Numbered from the stretch's first letter, positions 35,696-43,419 are shown. The stretch: DNA of 64,000 nucleotides from Sporosarcina luteola (GCF_023715535.1 NZ_JAMBOI010000007.1:1-64000); one strand, 5' to 3'. Notes: generated by a model not told the origin, from the letters alone. A program made the numbers and translations.

Positions 35696-36265
35696 GTGGG
35701 AATAAATATCGGTGATTCCTGCACTCTCTATAAACGATGCAAAATATGCGAAGAATACAAACACAAGATGAGTTTTCCATCACTAGGCGGAAAGGGAAGG
35801 AGCGAAGGGAAAAGAAGGTCATTTTGCTATGATTGTAAAGATCGCAGGAATGAAAGGATCATTAAACCCGTCAAAGAATACAGTTATGACACTTCCATCC
35901 TCGATGCCAACAGGGAAATAACTATCCGCGGACGAACTAAGAATAATCGTAAATATGAAAATGTCATCAGCTATGAAAAAGCGAAGAGAATAGTGGAAGA
36001 AGGATCAGCAGGAATCTACCATAGTACGTTAATTCACCATTTCTATAATAGAAGAACAATAAAGGCGTTTATTTTAGAACGTGATGACTATACTTGCCAC
36101 TATTGTGGAAAGTATGGTGATACACTGGATCATAAAATCCCGAAGGCAAAAGGTGGTCTAACCACGGTAGCAAATTGCGTCTGTGCCTGCTTGAAGTGTA
36201 ATACTAAAAAGAGCGACATGGATTATGACAAATATATGGAAAGACTTCACGAGGTAATTTCCTGA
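35696..36265 (+). CDS. HNH endonuclease with N-terminal zinc finger
   Basis: An N-terminal CKICEEYKHKMSF finger (cysteines at ~15-18 and two more at FCYDCKD ~51-54) precedes a C-terminal HNH domain: CHYCGKYGDTLDHKIPKAKG followed by GL and CVCACLKCNTKKSDMD. This is typical of nucleases of phage and mobile elements. GTG at 35696 has GGAGGCGATG upstream. A hairpin terminator follows the stop by a few nucleotides. Target unknown. Confidence 0.87.
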   Translation: MGINIGDSCTLYKRCKICEEYKHKMSFPSLGGKGRSEGKRRSFCYDCKDRRNERIIKPVKEYSYDTSILDANREITIRGRTKNNRKYENVISYEKAKRIVEEGSAGIYHSTLIHHFYNRRTIKAFILERDDYTCHYCGKYGDTLDHKIPKAKGGLTTVANCVCACLKCNTKKSDMDYDKYMERLHEVIS

Positions 36266-36272
36266 TAGGATT

Positions 36273-36306
36273 ACCACTTACAAGTGTATTAGGTGGTCTT
36301 TTTTAG
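36273..36306 (+). terminator. terminator of the HNH gene
   Basis: ACCACTTACAAGTG and GGTGGTC form a stem followed by TTTTTTAG. The right arm and tail resemble hairpin 2 of the dispersed repeat. Confidence 0.65.
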
Positions 36307-36340
36307 ATTCTATTAAATAAACGAAACAGGGGACCGAAAA

Positions 36341-36769
36341 TTGAAGAAAATCACAAATGAAATCGAGTTATTTGAACACTTTAGGAGCATGGCAATACGT
36401 AAAAGGGCTTCTGAAATTGAGATACCCGGAGTAGGGAAGTTTCGGATATTTTATCAAGAACCCGAGGATGTCGATCGAGATTTTGCTGCAGACTTGGACG
36501 GAATAACGATAAATGATGACGAGCGATTTACACTCTGGGACGATGTATTATTGAAGGTGAAGCAAACAATCAGTTTTCCAAGTTATGAGACATGGTTCAA
36601 AAATACATCCGCAATCCTGCTCGATGATCATCATATCGGTGTAGTGTGCAGCAATAGCTTTCAAGTGGATTGGTTGCAATCACACTATAGAGACACTCTA
36701 CTCAATATACTTGAAGAAGTGACAGGGGAACAAGTCGGGATAGAGTTCTTTGTAGAGAACTCTCAATAA
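36341..36769 (+). CDS. stand-alone DnaA domain I (N-terminal domain) protein
   Basis: The 142 residues contain, from ~63 to 138, LWDDVLLKVKQTISFPSYET, then WFKNT and DWLQSHYRDTLLNILEEVTG. This matches DnaA domain I, which binds DnaB, SirA and other DnaA molecules. No AAA+ or DNA-binding domain is present. The first ~60 residues (ELFEHFRSMAIRKRASEIEI) form an unrelated N-terminal region. TTG at 36341 has CAGGGGAC upstream. Such short DnaA-N proteins occur in Bacillales phage-like regions. A role in tuning DnaA by mixed oligomers is inferred. Confidence 0.82.
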   Translation: MKKITNEIELFEHFRSMAIRKRASEIEIPGVGKFRIFYQEPEDVDRDFAADLDGITINDDERFTLWDDVLLKVKQTISFPSYETWFKNTSAILLDDHHIGVVCSNSFQVDWLQSHYRDTLLNILEEVTGEQVGIEFFVENSQ

Positions 36770-36914
36770 GGAAGTAGTGACTCACGGGAGGTCGTATGTC
36801 AGTATCTGAAGCGCTAATGCTCATGGATAGGTGATAGGTACGCTAGGCTGTTGAATGGAGGGACATATTTCCCTCGCTTCGGAAGGATAACCTCCAAAAG
36901 ATGGATAGCTCTTT

Positions 36915-36945
36915 TTGACCTTGGGCGATATTTTTGTAGTATAAT
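36915..36945 (+). promoter_or_regulatory. promoter of the putative small RNA
   Basis: TTGACC at 36915-36920 and a perfect TATAAT at 36940-36945, with a 19-nt spacer (slightly long). No gene starts downstream within 500 nt on this strand, which points to an RNA product starting near 36952. Confidence 0.55.
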
Positions 36946-36950
36946 ATGAC

Positions 36951-37063
36951 ATGTAGCGAGTTGATCCGTGGGTGAAATGAACGGTGGGTTCTTAACATGT
37001 GAACTCCTTTCGTGTTTTCGTTGTTGTCAAATTGTCCTCCCCACGGACCGACCGCTATTTTTT
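36951..37063 (+). ncRNA. putative structured small RNA with anti-SD loop
   Basis: From the expected start the sequence folds with outer arms AGCG/CGCT (36955, 37053), a perfect 8-bp stem TCCGTGGG/CCCACGGA (36965-36972, 37040-37047) and an inner stem AACATG/CGTGTT (36994, 37011). The apical loop holds ACTCCTTT, the complement of a Shine-Dalgarno AAAGGAG, and TCCTCCCC lies near the outer stem. A T-run (TATTTTTT) follows the last arm like a terminator. I do not match it to a named RNA family. Size, trans-acting role and expression are inference. Confidence 0.5.
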
Positions 37064-37094
37064 CACCTATTTACTTCGATACTTTAGTACATCG

Positions 37095-37130
37095 TGCCAG
37101 GTTTCTTATTAGAGAGCCTGGCATTTTATT
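37095..37130 (+). terminator. hairpin terminator
   Basis: TGCCAGGTTTC and GAGAGCCTGGCA arms followed by TTTTATTT. It lies just after the small-RNA candidate and may be a backup terminator. Confidence 0.65.
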
Positions 37131-37179
37131 TATGTAGGGCACTTTATTCCCCCCAGGTACCTAACTCTCCTACAAAACA

Positions 37180-37214
37180 AAAAAGACCTTTCTCTAAAAA
37201 TAGAGAAGGGTCTT
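37180..37214 (-). terminator. terminator of the 89-aa basic protein gene
   Basis: AAGACCTTTCTCT and AGAGAAGGGTCTT arms; on the minus strand followed by TTTTGTTTTG. Located 8 nt after the stop of the minus-strand gene. Confidence 0.8.
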
Positions 37215-37221
37215 GTCCGTA

Positions 37222-37491
37222 TTACTCATAAAAGTATTCTTTAATATCCTGTTGCATTAAATCTATTTTGGATTTAACGTTTGGTTTTGGAATATCATAA
37301 TGCTTTTCATATTTGCACATCTTGCAAGAACAATTCAACTTCGCTTTCGACAGTTTGCCGGGATGCATAATAAAAGGATGTTCGCTATCCTCCGCTTTAT
37401 TCAATCCCCAGGCATATCTTACAATCTCTAGCTTCCGGTTAATTGCCCTCTTTCTTTGATGGCGATAATATGAACTTGAACGATTTTTCAC
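37222..37491 (-). CDS. small basic protein with CSCxxC motif
   Basis: The 89 residues begin VKNRSSSYYRHQRKRAINRK and contain LSKAKLNCSCKMCKYEKHYD. This pattern is a widespread small family in Bacillales. I recall it as encoded near RtcB-type RNA-repair genes, but RtcB is absent here. The strongly basic N-terminus suggests RNA binding, and the CSCxxC pair suggests a metal site. GTG at 37491 has GGGAGG 9 nt upstream. It is monocistronic with its own terminator and a structured 5' leader. Confidence 0.78.
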   Translation of the reverse strand: MKNRSSSYYRHQRKRAINRKLEIVRYAWGLNKAEDSEHPFIMHPGKLSKAKLNCSCKMCKYEKHYDIPKPNVKSKIDLMQQDIKEYFYE

Positions 37492-37516
37492 TAGTGAAAA
37501 CCTCCCTTGAGAATCG

Positions 37517-37567
37517 TACCTGCCCGCAGGAGTCCTCAAAGGGTGTTTAAACCCCTACAGGCAGGTA
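37517..37567 (-). promoter_or_regulatory. hairpin in the leader of the basic protein gene
   Basis: TACCTGCC and GGCAGGTA (37517-37524, 37560-37567) pair across an inner GGGTGTTTAAACCCC stem. It sits 26 nt upstream of the GTG start in the presumed 5' leader on the minus strand, so it could modulate translation. No known riboswitch class is recognised. Confidence 0.4.
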
Positions 37568-37776
37568 GTTAACGTTTTCACTAGATATCTTTCTATATTC
37601 ATCCGATGTCCTCCTAAATGTTCTAGTAGAAGTATATCGTAGATGGATTGATTATCAACTCTTCGGAGTGGTTGAGATATGTTCTCCAAAACTTTTTACA
37701 AACAAGATGAAACTTTTTCTGAAAGTCCTCGTCTGTACGTTGCTCGATGGACAGGTAACGGAATGGAAAACAATTG

Positions 37777-37905
37777 ATGGCTATTATGGGGAAAGTTATG
37801 GAATGCTTAGATGAAATGGATTCCCAAATTGAAAAGGGGTTTGCCGAAGTCAATGAACGATTAGGTGCAATTGATGAACGTTTGAATTCAATGGAACAAC
37901 GCTAA
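37777..37905 (+). CDS. possible small coiled-coil protein or remnant, 42 aa
   Basis: Reads MAIMGKVMECLDEMDSQIEK and then GFAEVNERLGAIDERLNSME. Heptad-like repeats suggest a short coiled coil such as the tails of phage or DUF-type proteins. There is only a weak GGAATGG upstream. It ends one base before the next gene start, so translational coupling is possible. It may be the 3' end of a decayed gene. Confidence 0.35.
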   Translation: MAIMGKVMECLDEMDSQIEKGFAEVNERLGAIDERLNSMEQR

Positions 37906-37906
37906 C

Positions 37907-38236
37907 ATGACTAACGAGAAAAAAGGACGCTTTGTGATTCTCATTTTAATAATACTTACGATGGCATTTGCAATTAAATCTATCATGCAACATCCCCGTC
38001 TTTCAGATGTGCCAGACTTGAAATTTACGACTGAATGGCAACCTGCTACCTATCAAATATACGAAAAAGGAACAGGCATCAGGGTTGAAAGATTTAATAG
38101 GTGGGGATTGTTCAGAACGGCAATGAATTGTGAGGATATCGCACTGGAATATGTTGAAAACGGCGCGGGAGATTGGCTTGTGCTAAAGGGCTGCGGACCA
38201 AAGAAAATCGATAAGGAAATTGACTATCTTAAATAG
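37907..38236 (+). CDS. membrane-anchored hypothetical protein, 109 aa
   Basis: One N-terminal TM helix (~9-26, FVILILIILTMAFAIKSI) is followed by a soluble ~80-residue domain presumably outside the membrane. That domain has FRTAMNCEDIALEYVENGAG and a Cys in the tail (KGCGPKK). The start follows one base after the small coiled-coil frame. Family not recognised and no partner gene is clear. Confidence 0.72.
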   Translation: MTNEKKGRFVILILIILTMAFAIKSIMQHPRLSDVPDLKFTTEWQPATYQIYEKGTGIRVERFNRWGLFRTAMNCEDIALEYVENGAGDWLVLKGCGPKKIDKEIDYLK

Positions 38237-38375
38237 AATAAAATACATATTTTATGATTTGCATTTTGGGTAAGACGAGATTATTAATGAAGTATCGGTT
38301 TACATTTCGTATAGGTCATATGTAAAGATATTGAAATACAAAAAAACTAAAAAATATACTGGAGGAAACATCATC

Positions 38376-38882
38376 ATGAAAGAAATTGCAAATAGAATTA
38401 TTTTAGGTGTGGGCATCCTAGCTGCTTTGGTAGTCGGTGGATGCGCTGAAACAGCTGAAGATGAAAAACAATTTAATGAAGAAGAATATGCTTCAGGGAG
38501 TTATCCAGCAGAGGGTGAAGGTCTTGAAATCGCTATAGACTCTGTGAGGTACGTTGAAGAAGCTGCTGATGGGTATTCATTTCCAAACCAAAGAGAAGAG
38601 ATCCTTGAGATTGAACTGACAGCTAAAAACGATTCAAGTGTTAAGATAGATATAGACACATTCAACTTCTATATCCGTAATGTTGAACCAAGTGGTGGCA
38701 GTTTTTACTACTCGTCCGATGATATGAATTTTGATGGATCAATCGGACCTGGAAAAGAGTTTACTGGGAAGTTTTACTTTGATGTTCCGGAAAAAGAATC
38801 ATATGAACTTGTATATATGCCGTTGAGCCCTAAATCAGACGATAATACTTTTCTTGTAACTCCTGAAAAGAATACTAACTGA
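38376..38882 (+). CDS. lipoprotein with DUF4352-like fold, 168 aa
   Basis: The signal peptide ends at lipobox VGGC (Cys23). The mature part is a beta sandwich: LEIAIDSVRYVEEAADGYSF, then REEILEIELTAKNDSSVKID and GPGKEFTGKFYFDVPEKESY. This pattern fits the DUF4352/telomeric-repeat-like lipoprotein group. CTGGAGG 9 nt before the ATG at 38376. Transcribed alone. It probably sits on the outer membrane face; ligand unknown. Confidence 0.85.
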   Translation: MKEIANRIILGVGILAALVVGGCAETAEDEKQFNEEEYASGSYPAEGEGLEIAIDSVRYVEEAADGYSFPNQREEILEIELTAKNDSSVKIDIDTFNFYIRNVEPSGGSFYYSSDDMNFDGSIGPGKEFTGKFYFDVPEKESYELVYMPLSPKSDDNTFLVTPEKNTN

Positions 38883-38902
38883 ATTATATTCTTGAATAGA
38901 TT

Positions 38903-38950
38903 AGGCACCAGGCACCCGGACAATTTCGGATTGATCGGGTGCCTTGTACT
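38903..38950. repeat. CAGGCACCC hairpin repeat, copy 2
   Basis: CAGGCACCCGGACAATT and GATCGGGTGCCTTG arms, degenerate relative to copy 1 at 28722. Likely ends the lipoprotein transcript. Confidence 0.65.
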
Positions 38951-39174
38951 TCACACTACTGCCATTTTTCTCAAAGTTGGTTGTCATCAGATCAAATACC
39001 AAAGCCATTATGACCCTCATAGCCACACCAACCCATCTACAAAAAAGTCGAAAAGGGTTGGTGTTTTTTCATTGCTGAAAATAATTTTCCCCTCGCAGTA
39101 TCCTTTTCCCGAACTCGCATCTATATAACAAATGAAAGGTCTGATCAATTACTTTGAAGGGGTGTGGGAAGGAA

Positions 39175-39618
39175 ATGAACAGTAGGTGGATGAAATTACA
39201 TAGGTCGTTATTGAATAAGCCGATTTGGACAGAGGCGACGTCGGAGCAGAAGGTGATTTTGATAACGTTGCTCATGATGGCGAATTACGAGGAAAGGCAG
39301 TGGGAGTGGGGTGGAAAGTTTTATTTATTGCAGCCGGGTCAGTTTGTCACTTCTCTTCCGACGCTCGTTCAGCGATGTGGGAAAGGAGTCACCGTGCAGA
39401 AAATCCGGACAGCTTTGAAGCGCTTCGAGGCGTATGGATTTTTAACAGACGAGTCAACAAATCAGAATCGGCTCATAACGATTGTTAATTGGGGCTTTTA
39501 TCAACGAAACGGTTGCAAGGTAACAGGCGGCGTGACAGGCAATCGACATACGTATAACAGGCAGCTAACAACTACTAAGAAAGAAAGAACTAAGAATATA
39601 GAAATAGAGCGCGTGTGA
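39175..39618 (+). CDS. phage-type replisome-organiser N-terminal domain protein, truncated
   Basis: The 147 residues start WMKLHRSLLNKPIWTEATSE and contain LLQPGQFVTSLPTLVQRCGK, then VTVQKIRTALKRFEAYGFLT. This is the winged-helix N-terminal domain of phage replisome organiser/DnaD-type proteins. Full-length relatives continue with a DnaD-like domain, but here the reading frame stops after a basic linker (TTTKKERTKNIEIERV). It may therefore be a truncated prophage gene or a regulator made of the domain alone. The ATG at 39175 has GGGAAGG upstream. Confidence 0.75.
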   Translation: MNSRWMKLHRSLLNKPIWTEATSEQKVILITLLMMANYEERQWEWGGKFYLLQPGQFVTSLPTLVQRCGKGVTVQKIRTALKRFEAYGFLTDESTNQNRLITIVNWGFYQRNGCKVTGGVTGNRHTYNRQLTTTKKERTKNIEIERV

Positions 39619-39676
39619 ATGAATTCACGTTGGATTTGACGAAGGGGGAAGCGATATGACTGCGGAAAAAGCGGTG

Positions 39677-39709
39677 CCTTAATTTCTGCAAGAGACGCAG
39701 AAATTAAGG
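39677..39709. repeat. perfect inverted repeat
   Basis: CCTTAATTTCTGC and its exact complement with a 7-nt spacer. There is no T-tract. It lies between the truncated replication gene and repeat copy F and may be an operator or a recombination scar. Confidence 0.5.
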
Positions 39710-39798
39710 TAAATCGAACCCTTCGCAGTTCGATTCGCTAATGCTCGTATTTACATTCGCAACATTGATTGTAGATATATTGTCGTTTAACCATAAAA

Positions 39799-39932
39799 AA
39801 TAATCCATCCTTGAGTGGGTAGCTCATAATGGATGGATTATTTTCATACCCGAGCTGATCCCCCTTGTAGGGAACCTGCTATTACTAATTCCAGACCGCC
39901 TAATGTTGGTAGCATTAGGTGGTCCTTTTTAG
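39799..39932 (+). repeat. dispersed double-hairpin repeat, copy F (most complete)
   Basis: Hairpin 1 (AATAATCCATCCTTGAG then GGATGGATTATT) is followed by CTGATCCCCCTTGTAGGGAA and hairpin 2 (CCGCCTAATGTTGGTAGCAT then TAGGTGGTCC and TTTTTA). This is the most complete example of the composite element, shared with copies C, G and H. Confidence 0.87.
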
Positions 39933-40144
39933 ATTGGTTATTGAAACCAATAGAACCTAACACCGTTCATTGGATTGTCAATTATGATAATACAAATACA
40001 CGCTGATAAGGTGATTGTCGATGGCTTTGAAATTTACGGTCACATCGATCAAGAACAATCATGTTCTTACCAGGTTCACATCGAGTTTCGAATTGTTTCA
40101 GAACCTAGTATCGTTTCAAAGCACCTGTTAGCAAAAACAGTGCA

Positions 40145-40468
40145 TTATAGTCGTTGCTTTTCTTCTTTTGTACTTTTAGATTTGATTAGCGAATAAATAT
40201 CTTTGACATGAAGTACAAGCAACCCTATCATAAGCAACCAAACAAAATGTACTTTGTTACCCAAATCGTCCATCATATATTCACGATATTTAAACGTAAA
40301 GTAGCAAACAAATATAAATAATAGCAGGTCCCAGACTACGGTCACTATTTCTTTTAGTTCTTTTTTGTCATTCAGTAATCCAGTTAAGATTAGCCTCACG
40401 ATTAGAAAGGCTGCGAGTGCACTTGGATAATTTGACATATCTACATGAAAACCACGAAAAGCATCCAT
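40145..40468 (-). CDS. hypothetical membrane protein, 107 aa
   Basis: Three hydrophobic segments lie at about 14-31 (SALAAFLIVRLILTGLL), 42-58 and 75-90 (VWLLMIGLLVLHVKDI). The tail is charged (KSTKEEKQRL). AAAGGAGG precedes the ATG. It is probably an inner-membrane protein; family not recognised. A lipoprotein gene follows upstream on the same strand, 117 nt away. Confidence 0.78.
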   Translation of the reverse strand: MDAFRGFHVDMSNYPSALAAFLIVRLILTGLLNDKKELKEIVTVVWDLLLFIFVCYFTFKYREYMMDDLGNKVHFVWLLMIGLLVLHVKDIYSLIKSKSTKEEKQRL

Positions 40469-40584
40469 TGATAACCTCCTTTATTTTGATACCCGACTTT
40501 TATGAAACCATTTAATAAAGTGCTGACTAAGCAGCTTTGATCCTTGAGTAAAGCACTCCGTTCGTTCAAGAACTACTTTCTCCC

Positions 40585-41028
40585 TTAAAGTTCTTTTCCA
40601 TTAATTATTTTATATAAGATTTCTGAATCCTTTATTGGCAGTTTTATATATTTTGCCTGACCCTCAGCAATTATCTCTAATCTATCTCTATTCGGAGTAA
40701 CCCATATAGCATAGTTAATCGAACCCAAGCTAAAACGATATTCAGGAGGAAATGCCATATCCACCTTAATGTTTTCTTCCCATTCAGCGTTCTCGATTAT
40801 TTCCACCACGGTCTCTATTTCATCAGATCTAACAACTTCTTTTATACTTTTATACTCATACTCTTCACCTTGTCGTTCTTCAACTGTAAACGGTATTCTT
40901 TCAAGATGTTCAGCTTGTGATATCTCTGCTTGTATTTCTTTTGGTGCTTTTATTCTTTCTTCATGATTACAGCCAACTAATGCAAAACAGAATACGATAT
41001 ATAATATAAAAGTAACTATCCTTTTCAT
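40585..41028 (-). CDS. hypothetical lipoprotein, 147 aa
   Basis: ATG at 41028 has AAGGGG ~8 nt upstream. The signal peptide MKRIVTFILYIVFCFALVGC ends in lipobox LVGC (Cys20). The mature part is acidic with VDMAFPPEYRFSLGSINYAI and then WVTPNRDRLEIIAEGQ, suggesting a beta-rich domain. Family not recognised. A short conserved repeat (41081-41114) sits in its 5' flank, as near the lipoprotein gene at 61892. Confidence 0.82.
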   Translation of the reverse strand: MKRIVTFILYIVFCFALVGCNHEERIKAPKEIQAEISQAEHLERIPFTVEERQGEEYEYKSIKEVVRSDEIETVVEIIENAEWEENIKVDMAFPPEYRFSLGSINYAIWVTPNRDRLEIIAEGQAKYIKLPIKDSEILYKIINGKEL

Positions 41029-41080
41029 ACACAACACCCCTTATAATTAGACGTTACTTTTTCAAAAAAGTCTCATATCC

Positions 41081-41114
41081 TTCTTCAACTAAACTGCCGC
41101 GTTAGTTCAATAAG
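41081..41114. repeat. TTCTTCAACTAA repeat, copy 1
   Basis: TTCTTCAACTAA, CTGCCGCGTTAGTTCAATAA. A near-identical segment occurs at 62392-62424. Both copies lie 50-60 nt upstream of minus-strand lipoprotein genes, and the AACTAA...TTAGTT portion can form a hairpin. Confidence 0.7.
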
Positions 41115-41296
41115 CAACGAGTCCCCGAGCTGCTCAGACTTATCCGGATTTCAGGGTACTGAATTTTGATAGTCAGGCAAAAAAGAATATTATAATTATA
41201 TACTTCAATTGTTTGGAGTGCTTTGATTACGAGGTCCATTGAACAACAAGCTGCATGTGAATCAAACAAACTGGCTTTATAACCTTTCGAAACTTT

Positions 41297-41345
41297 CCGA
41301 CAGACTTGCCCGTATACCATACTACGCGGGCTCTGTCGGTTTTTG
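41297..41345 (+). terminator. terminator-like hairpin upstream of the metallopeptidase lipoprotein
   Basis: CCGACAGA and CTCTGTCGG outer arms with GCCCGT/CGCGGGC inner arms and a following TTTTT. No plus-strand gene ends just before it, so it may be a leader attenuator for the gene at 41390. Confidence 0.6.
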
Positions 41346-41389
41346 AATGCTATCAAATCGCTTTTCATACAAAGAATCGGGGGATGGAT

Positions 41390-42427
41390 ATGAGAGTATC
41401 GAAAGGGATGATCATGGGGGTATTCGCTGTAATCATGGTTTCACTTGCGGGATGTGAGGAGGAAGAGAAGGGGGTTGCTGATTCGGTGGAGACGGGGATT
41501 GTTGAAGAGCTCCATCAAGTCGATGAAACAGTAGTCGATGAGTACTGGTCGCAGCCGATTGATTCGGAGATATGTCAGACAGTAGGGGAATGCCGCGATG
41601 TAGGGGATGCAAACGGAAGCGAGTATTTTACTAGTTTTTCAGGAGATCTCAAACAGACAAACAATATGTCATATCTGAATGTGCAAGCGGTAGAAGATGA
41701 ATCTGTTCTTGCATTTGCTGCTAATGACAAGGACGATGAAAAATCCATCACCGCTCGCTTTGAATTAATAGAAGATGAATTTGTTTTGACGAAAGGGGAA
41801 GAAGCGAGGGTCTTCAATGGTATCGCTGATATTGTGCGTGCGTTATATGATCGAGATAAAGTGAATTTGCAAATCCTTGAATTTCAAAAGGACGTTTACC
41901 CGAATGTGAATACTTACGAGGGGAAATTGGTGTTGCCTTCTAATTTGGTACAGCATTGGCTTCAGTCGTACACCGTGGCTGTACTGTTTCATGAGTATGG
42001 CCATATGCTGACATGGAATAAGGCGGATCTGGTAAATTCGTATACCTGTCCAGCAGATCAATTTCATTTGAAATTGTACTGGGAATGTTACAACGCTGAC
42101 AGTTATATGAATCTCTATTATCAAGCTTTTTTGAAGGAATATGAGGAGCAGTGGTTAGATGCAGGCAATAAAACTGTGGAAGAAAGAATGGCTTTTTATG
42201 AAAAAAACAAGGATTCATTTGTAAGCACATATGCGACAGTTAATCCTTATGAAGATATTGCAGAGTCTTTTGCGTTCTTTATGTTAACGCCGTACAATGA
42301 CAGCCCCGACACAGTAGCAGAAGAAAAGGTTAACTTCTTTTATCAGTTCCCGGAACTGGTCGAGTATCGAGCGTTTGTACTGAAGGAGCTGAAAGACCGA
42401 AAAGACGAGATGTGGTCTTTTTATTGA
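41390..42427 (+). CDS. lipoprotein zinc metallopeptidase, HEYGH type
   Basis: The signal peptide ends at lipobox LAGC (Cys22). The motif HEYGH at 201-205 is the HExxH zinc site, and the conserved YEDIAESFAFFML at 287-299 could supply the third ligand and a Met-turn-like segment. It should be a secreted lipid-anchored peptidase. GGGGGA lies 5-6 nt before the ATG at 41390. It follows a terminator-like hairpin. It is alone in its transcript. Substrate unknown. Confidence 0.85.
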   Translation: MRVSKGMIMGVFAVIMVSLAGCEEEEKGVADSVETGIVEELHQVDETVVDEYWSQPIDSEICQTVGECRDVGDANGSEYFTSFSGDLKQTNNMSYLNVQAVEDESVLAFAANDKDDEKSITARFELIEDEFVLTKGEEARVFNGIADIVRALYDRDKVNLQILEFQKDVYPNVNTYEGKLVLPSNLVQHWLQSYTVAVLFHEYGHMLTWNKADLVNSYTCPADQFHLKLYWECYNADSYMNLYYQAFLKEYEEQWLDAGNKTVEERMAFYEKNKDSFVSTYATVNPYEDIAESFAFFMLTPYNDSPDTVAEEKVNFFYQFPELVEYRAFVLKELKDRKDEMWSFY

Positions 42428-42496
42428 GGATAAAAACCTCGTCTATCTATAGCAAAGAGTCGGTAATATCTATAAAATGGGAAAGTTGGCCAGTAC

Positions 42497-42946
42497 ATGA
42501 TAAAAAAACTAAAACTAATCACTTGGGAACCTACCGTTGAATTTACTAAAGAATTTATTCAAGTAGTTAAATTTGATATGAGTTTCAATGACAAGGGGCT
42601 AACTATAACCCTAGTTGATAAAAAGGGAACTAGAGTAGACATCACTTATGATAAGGGGACAAAATACTTAGGGGATTATGTAGTATCGTATCGTTATACC
42701 AGTGAAATCCCCATGTCCATACTTGCCTTACTAGCAGAGAAAGCGAGGGATGATAGTGGTCTAAATAATTTCGACTCTTGTTTTTATAAAGCACTACACT
42801 CTGATTATCTAGACCAGTTCAAGCCACATTTTCCCGGCAACTTAGCAGATGGTTTGGAACATCATATATTTCCAGTTGGCACAGGAATAGTCGAGGTAAT
42901 TAGCGACTATGATCCAAGCTTTACTTTAACTAAGGCCACTTACTAA
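42497..42946 (+). CDS. hypothetical protein, 149 aa
   Basis: A soluble protein starting MIKKLKLITWEPTVEFTKEF. The middle is strand-rich (GLTITLVDKKGTRVDITYDK then YVVSYRYTSEIPMSILALLA) and the C-terminal third contains HHIFPVGTGIVEVISDYDPS. The ribosome binding site is weak. I do not recognise the family, and the repeats on its 3' side give no hint about function. Confidence 0.7.
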   Translation: MIKKLKLITWEPTVEFTKEFIQVVKFDMSFNDKGLTITLVDKKGTRVDITYDKGTKYLGDYVVSYRYTSEIPMSILALLAEKARDDSGLNNFDSCFYKALHSDYLDQFKPHFPGNLADGLEHHIFPVGTGIVEVISDYDPSFTLTKATY

Positions 42947-42970
42947 TTTGCAAACCAATGTAACCATAAA

Positions 42971-43080
42971 AAATAATCCATCCTTGAGTGGTAGCTCATA
43001 ATGGATGGATTATCTTATCCAACTAGCTGATCCCCCTTGAAGGGAACCTATTGTTAATAATAATTACAGATTGCCTAACC
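42971..43080 (+). repeat. dispersed double-hairpin repeat, copy G
   Basis: Hairpin 1 (AATAATCCATCCTTGAGT and GGATGGATTATC) and the GCTGATCCCCCTTGAAGGGA core are preserved, but hairpin 2 is replaced by ATTACAGATTGCCTAACC, which starts the direct repeat at 43061. Confidence 0.8.
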
Positions 43081-43131
43081 GCAAATATACCCTTCACCAA
43101 TAGCCATCAAATTCGCTACCTTCACAGAAAC
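43061..43131. repeat. direct repeat flanking AbgT, left copy
   Basis: About 70 nt, from ATTACAGATTGCCTAACCGC to TTCGCTACCTTCACAGAAAC, resemble 45029-45099, which is the 3' end of the SH3-domain gene. On the minus strand this copy still reads VSVKVAN, like the VSVKEAN end of that gene. It looks like a decayed 3' fragment. Confidence 0.75.
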
Positions 43132-43134
43132 TTG

Positions 43135-43175
43135 TATCAGGCACCTGTTCAATTCAGAATTGATTGGTGCCTTGT
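43135..43175. repeat. CAGGCACCC hairpin repeat, copy 3
   Basis: CAGGCACCTGTTCAATT and AATTGATTGGTGCCTTG form a degenerate member of the family at 28722 and 38903. Confidence 0.6.
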
Positions 43176-43419
43176 ACTTTTATTTGCCGCCATTTTTCTA
43201 ATTGTCCACCAACACTGATTTTATTACTTTTTTTATTACAAATGCCTTGTTATTAAGTCTACATAAATATGTAACACTAATAAGACGTTTCTTCCTAGTT
43301 AGTTATTTTAAAAACCTATTCAAATTTCAAATGATTTTCATTATACTAAGGTTTGGCTAAGAAGGGTTTTAATTGTCATAATAATTAATTGTATTTTTAC
43401 CAGGAGAAAGGGGTTTCCC

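Noticed and set aside
37623..37853. 76-aa minus-strand ORF ending in SEELIINPSTIYFY
   Set aside because: Its C-terminal part looks protein-like, but it overlaps a plus-strand frame, has no start signal and I recognise no family; kept out for lack of support.
39975..40196. 73-aa plus-strand ORF after repeat copy F
   Set aside because: No ribosome binding site and it overlaps the better-supported minus-strand membrane protein gene.
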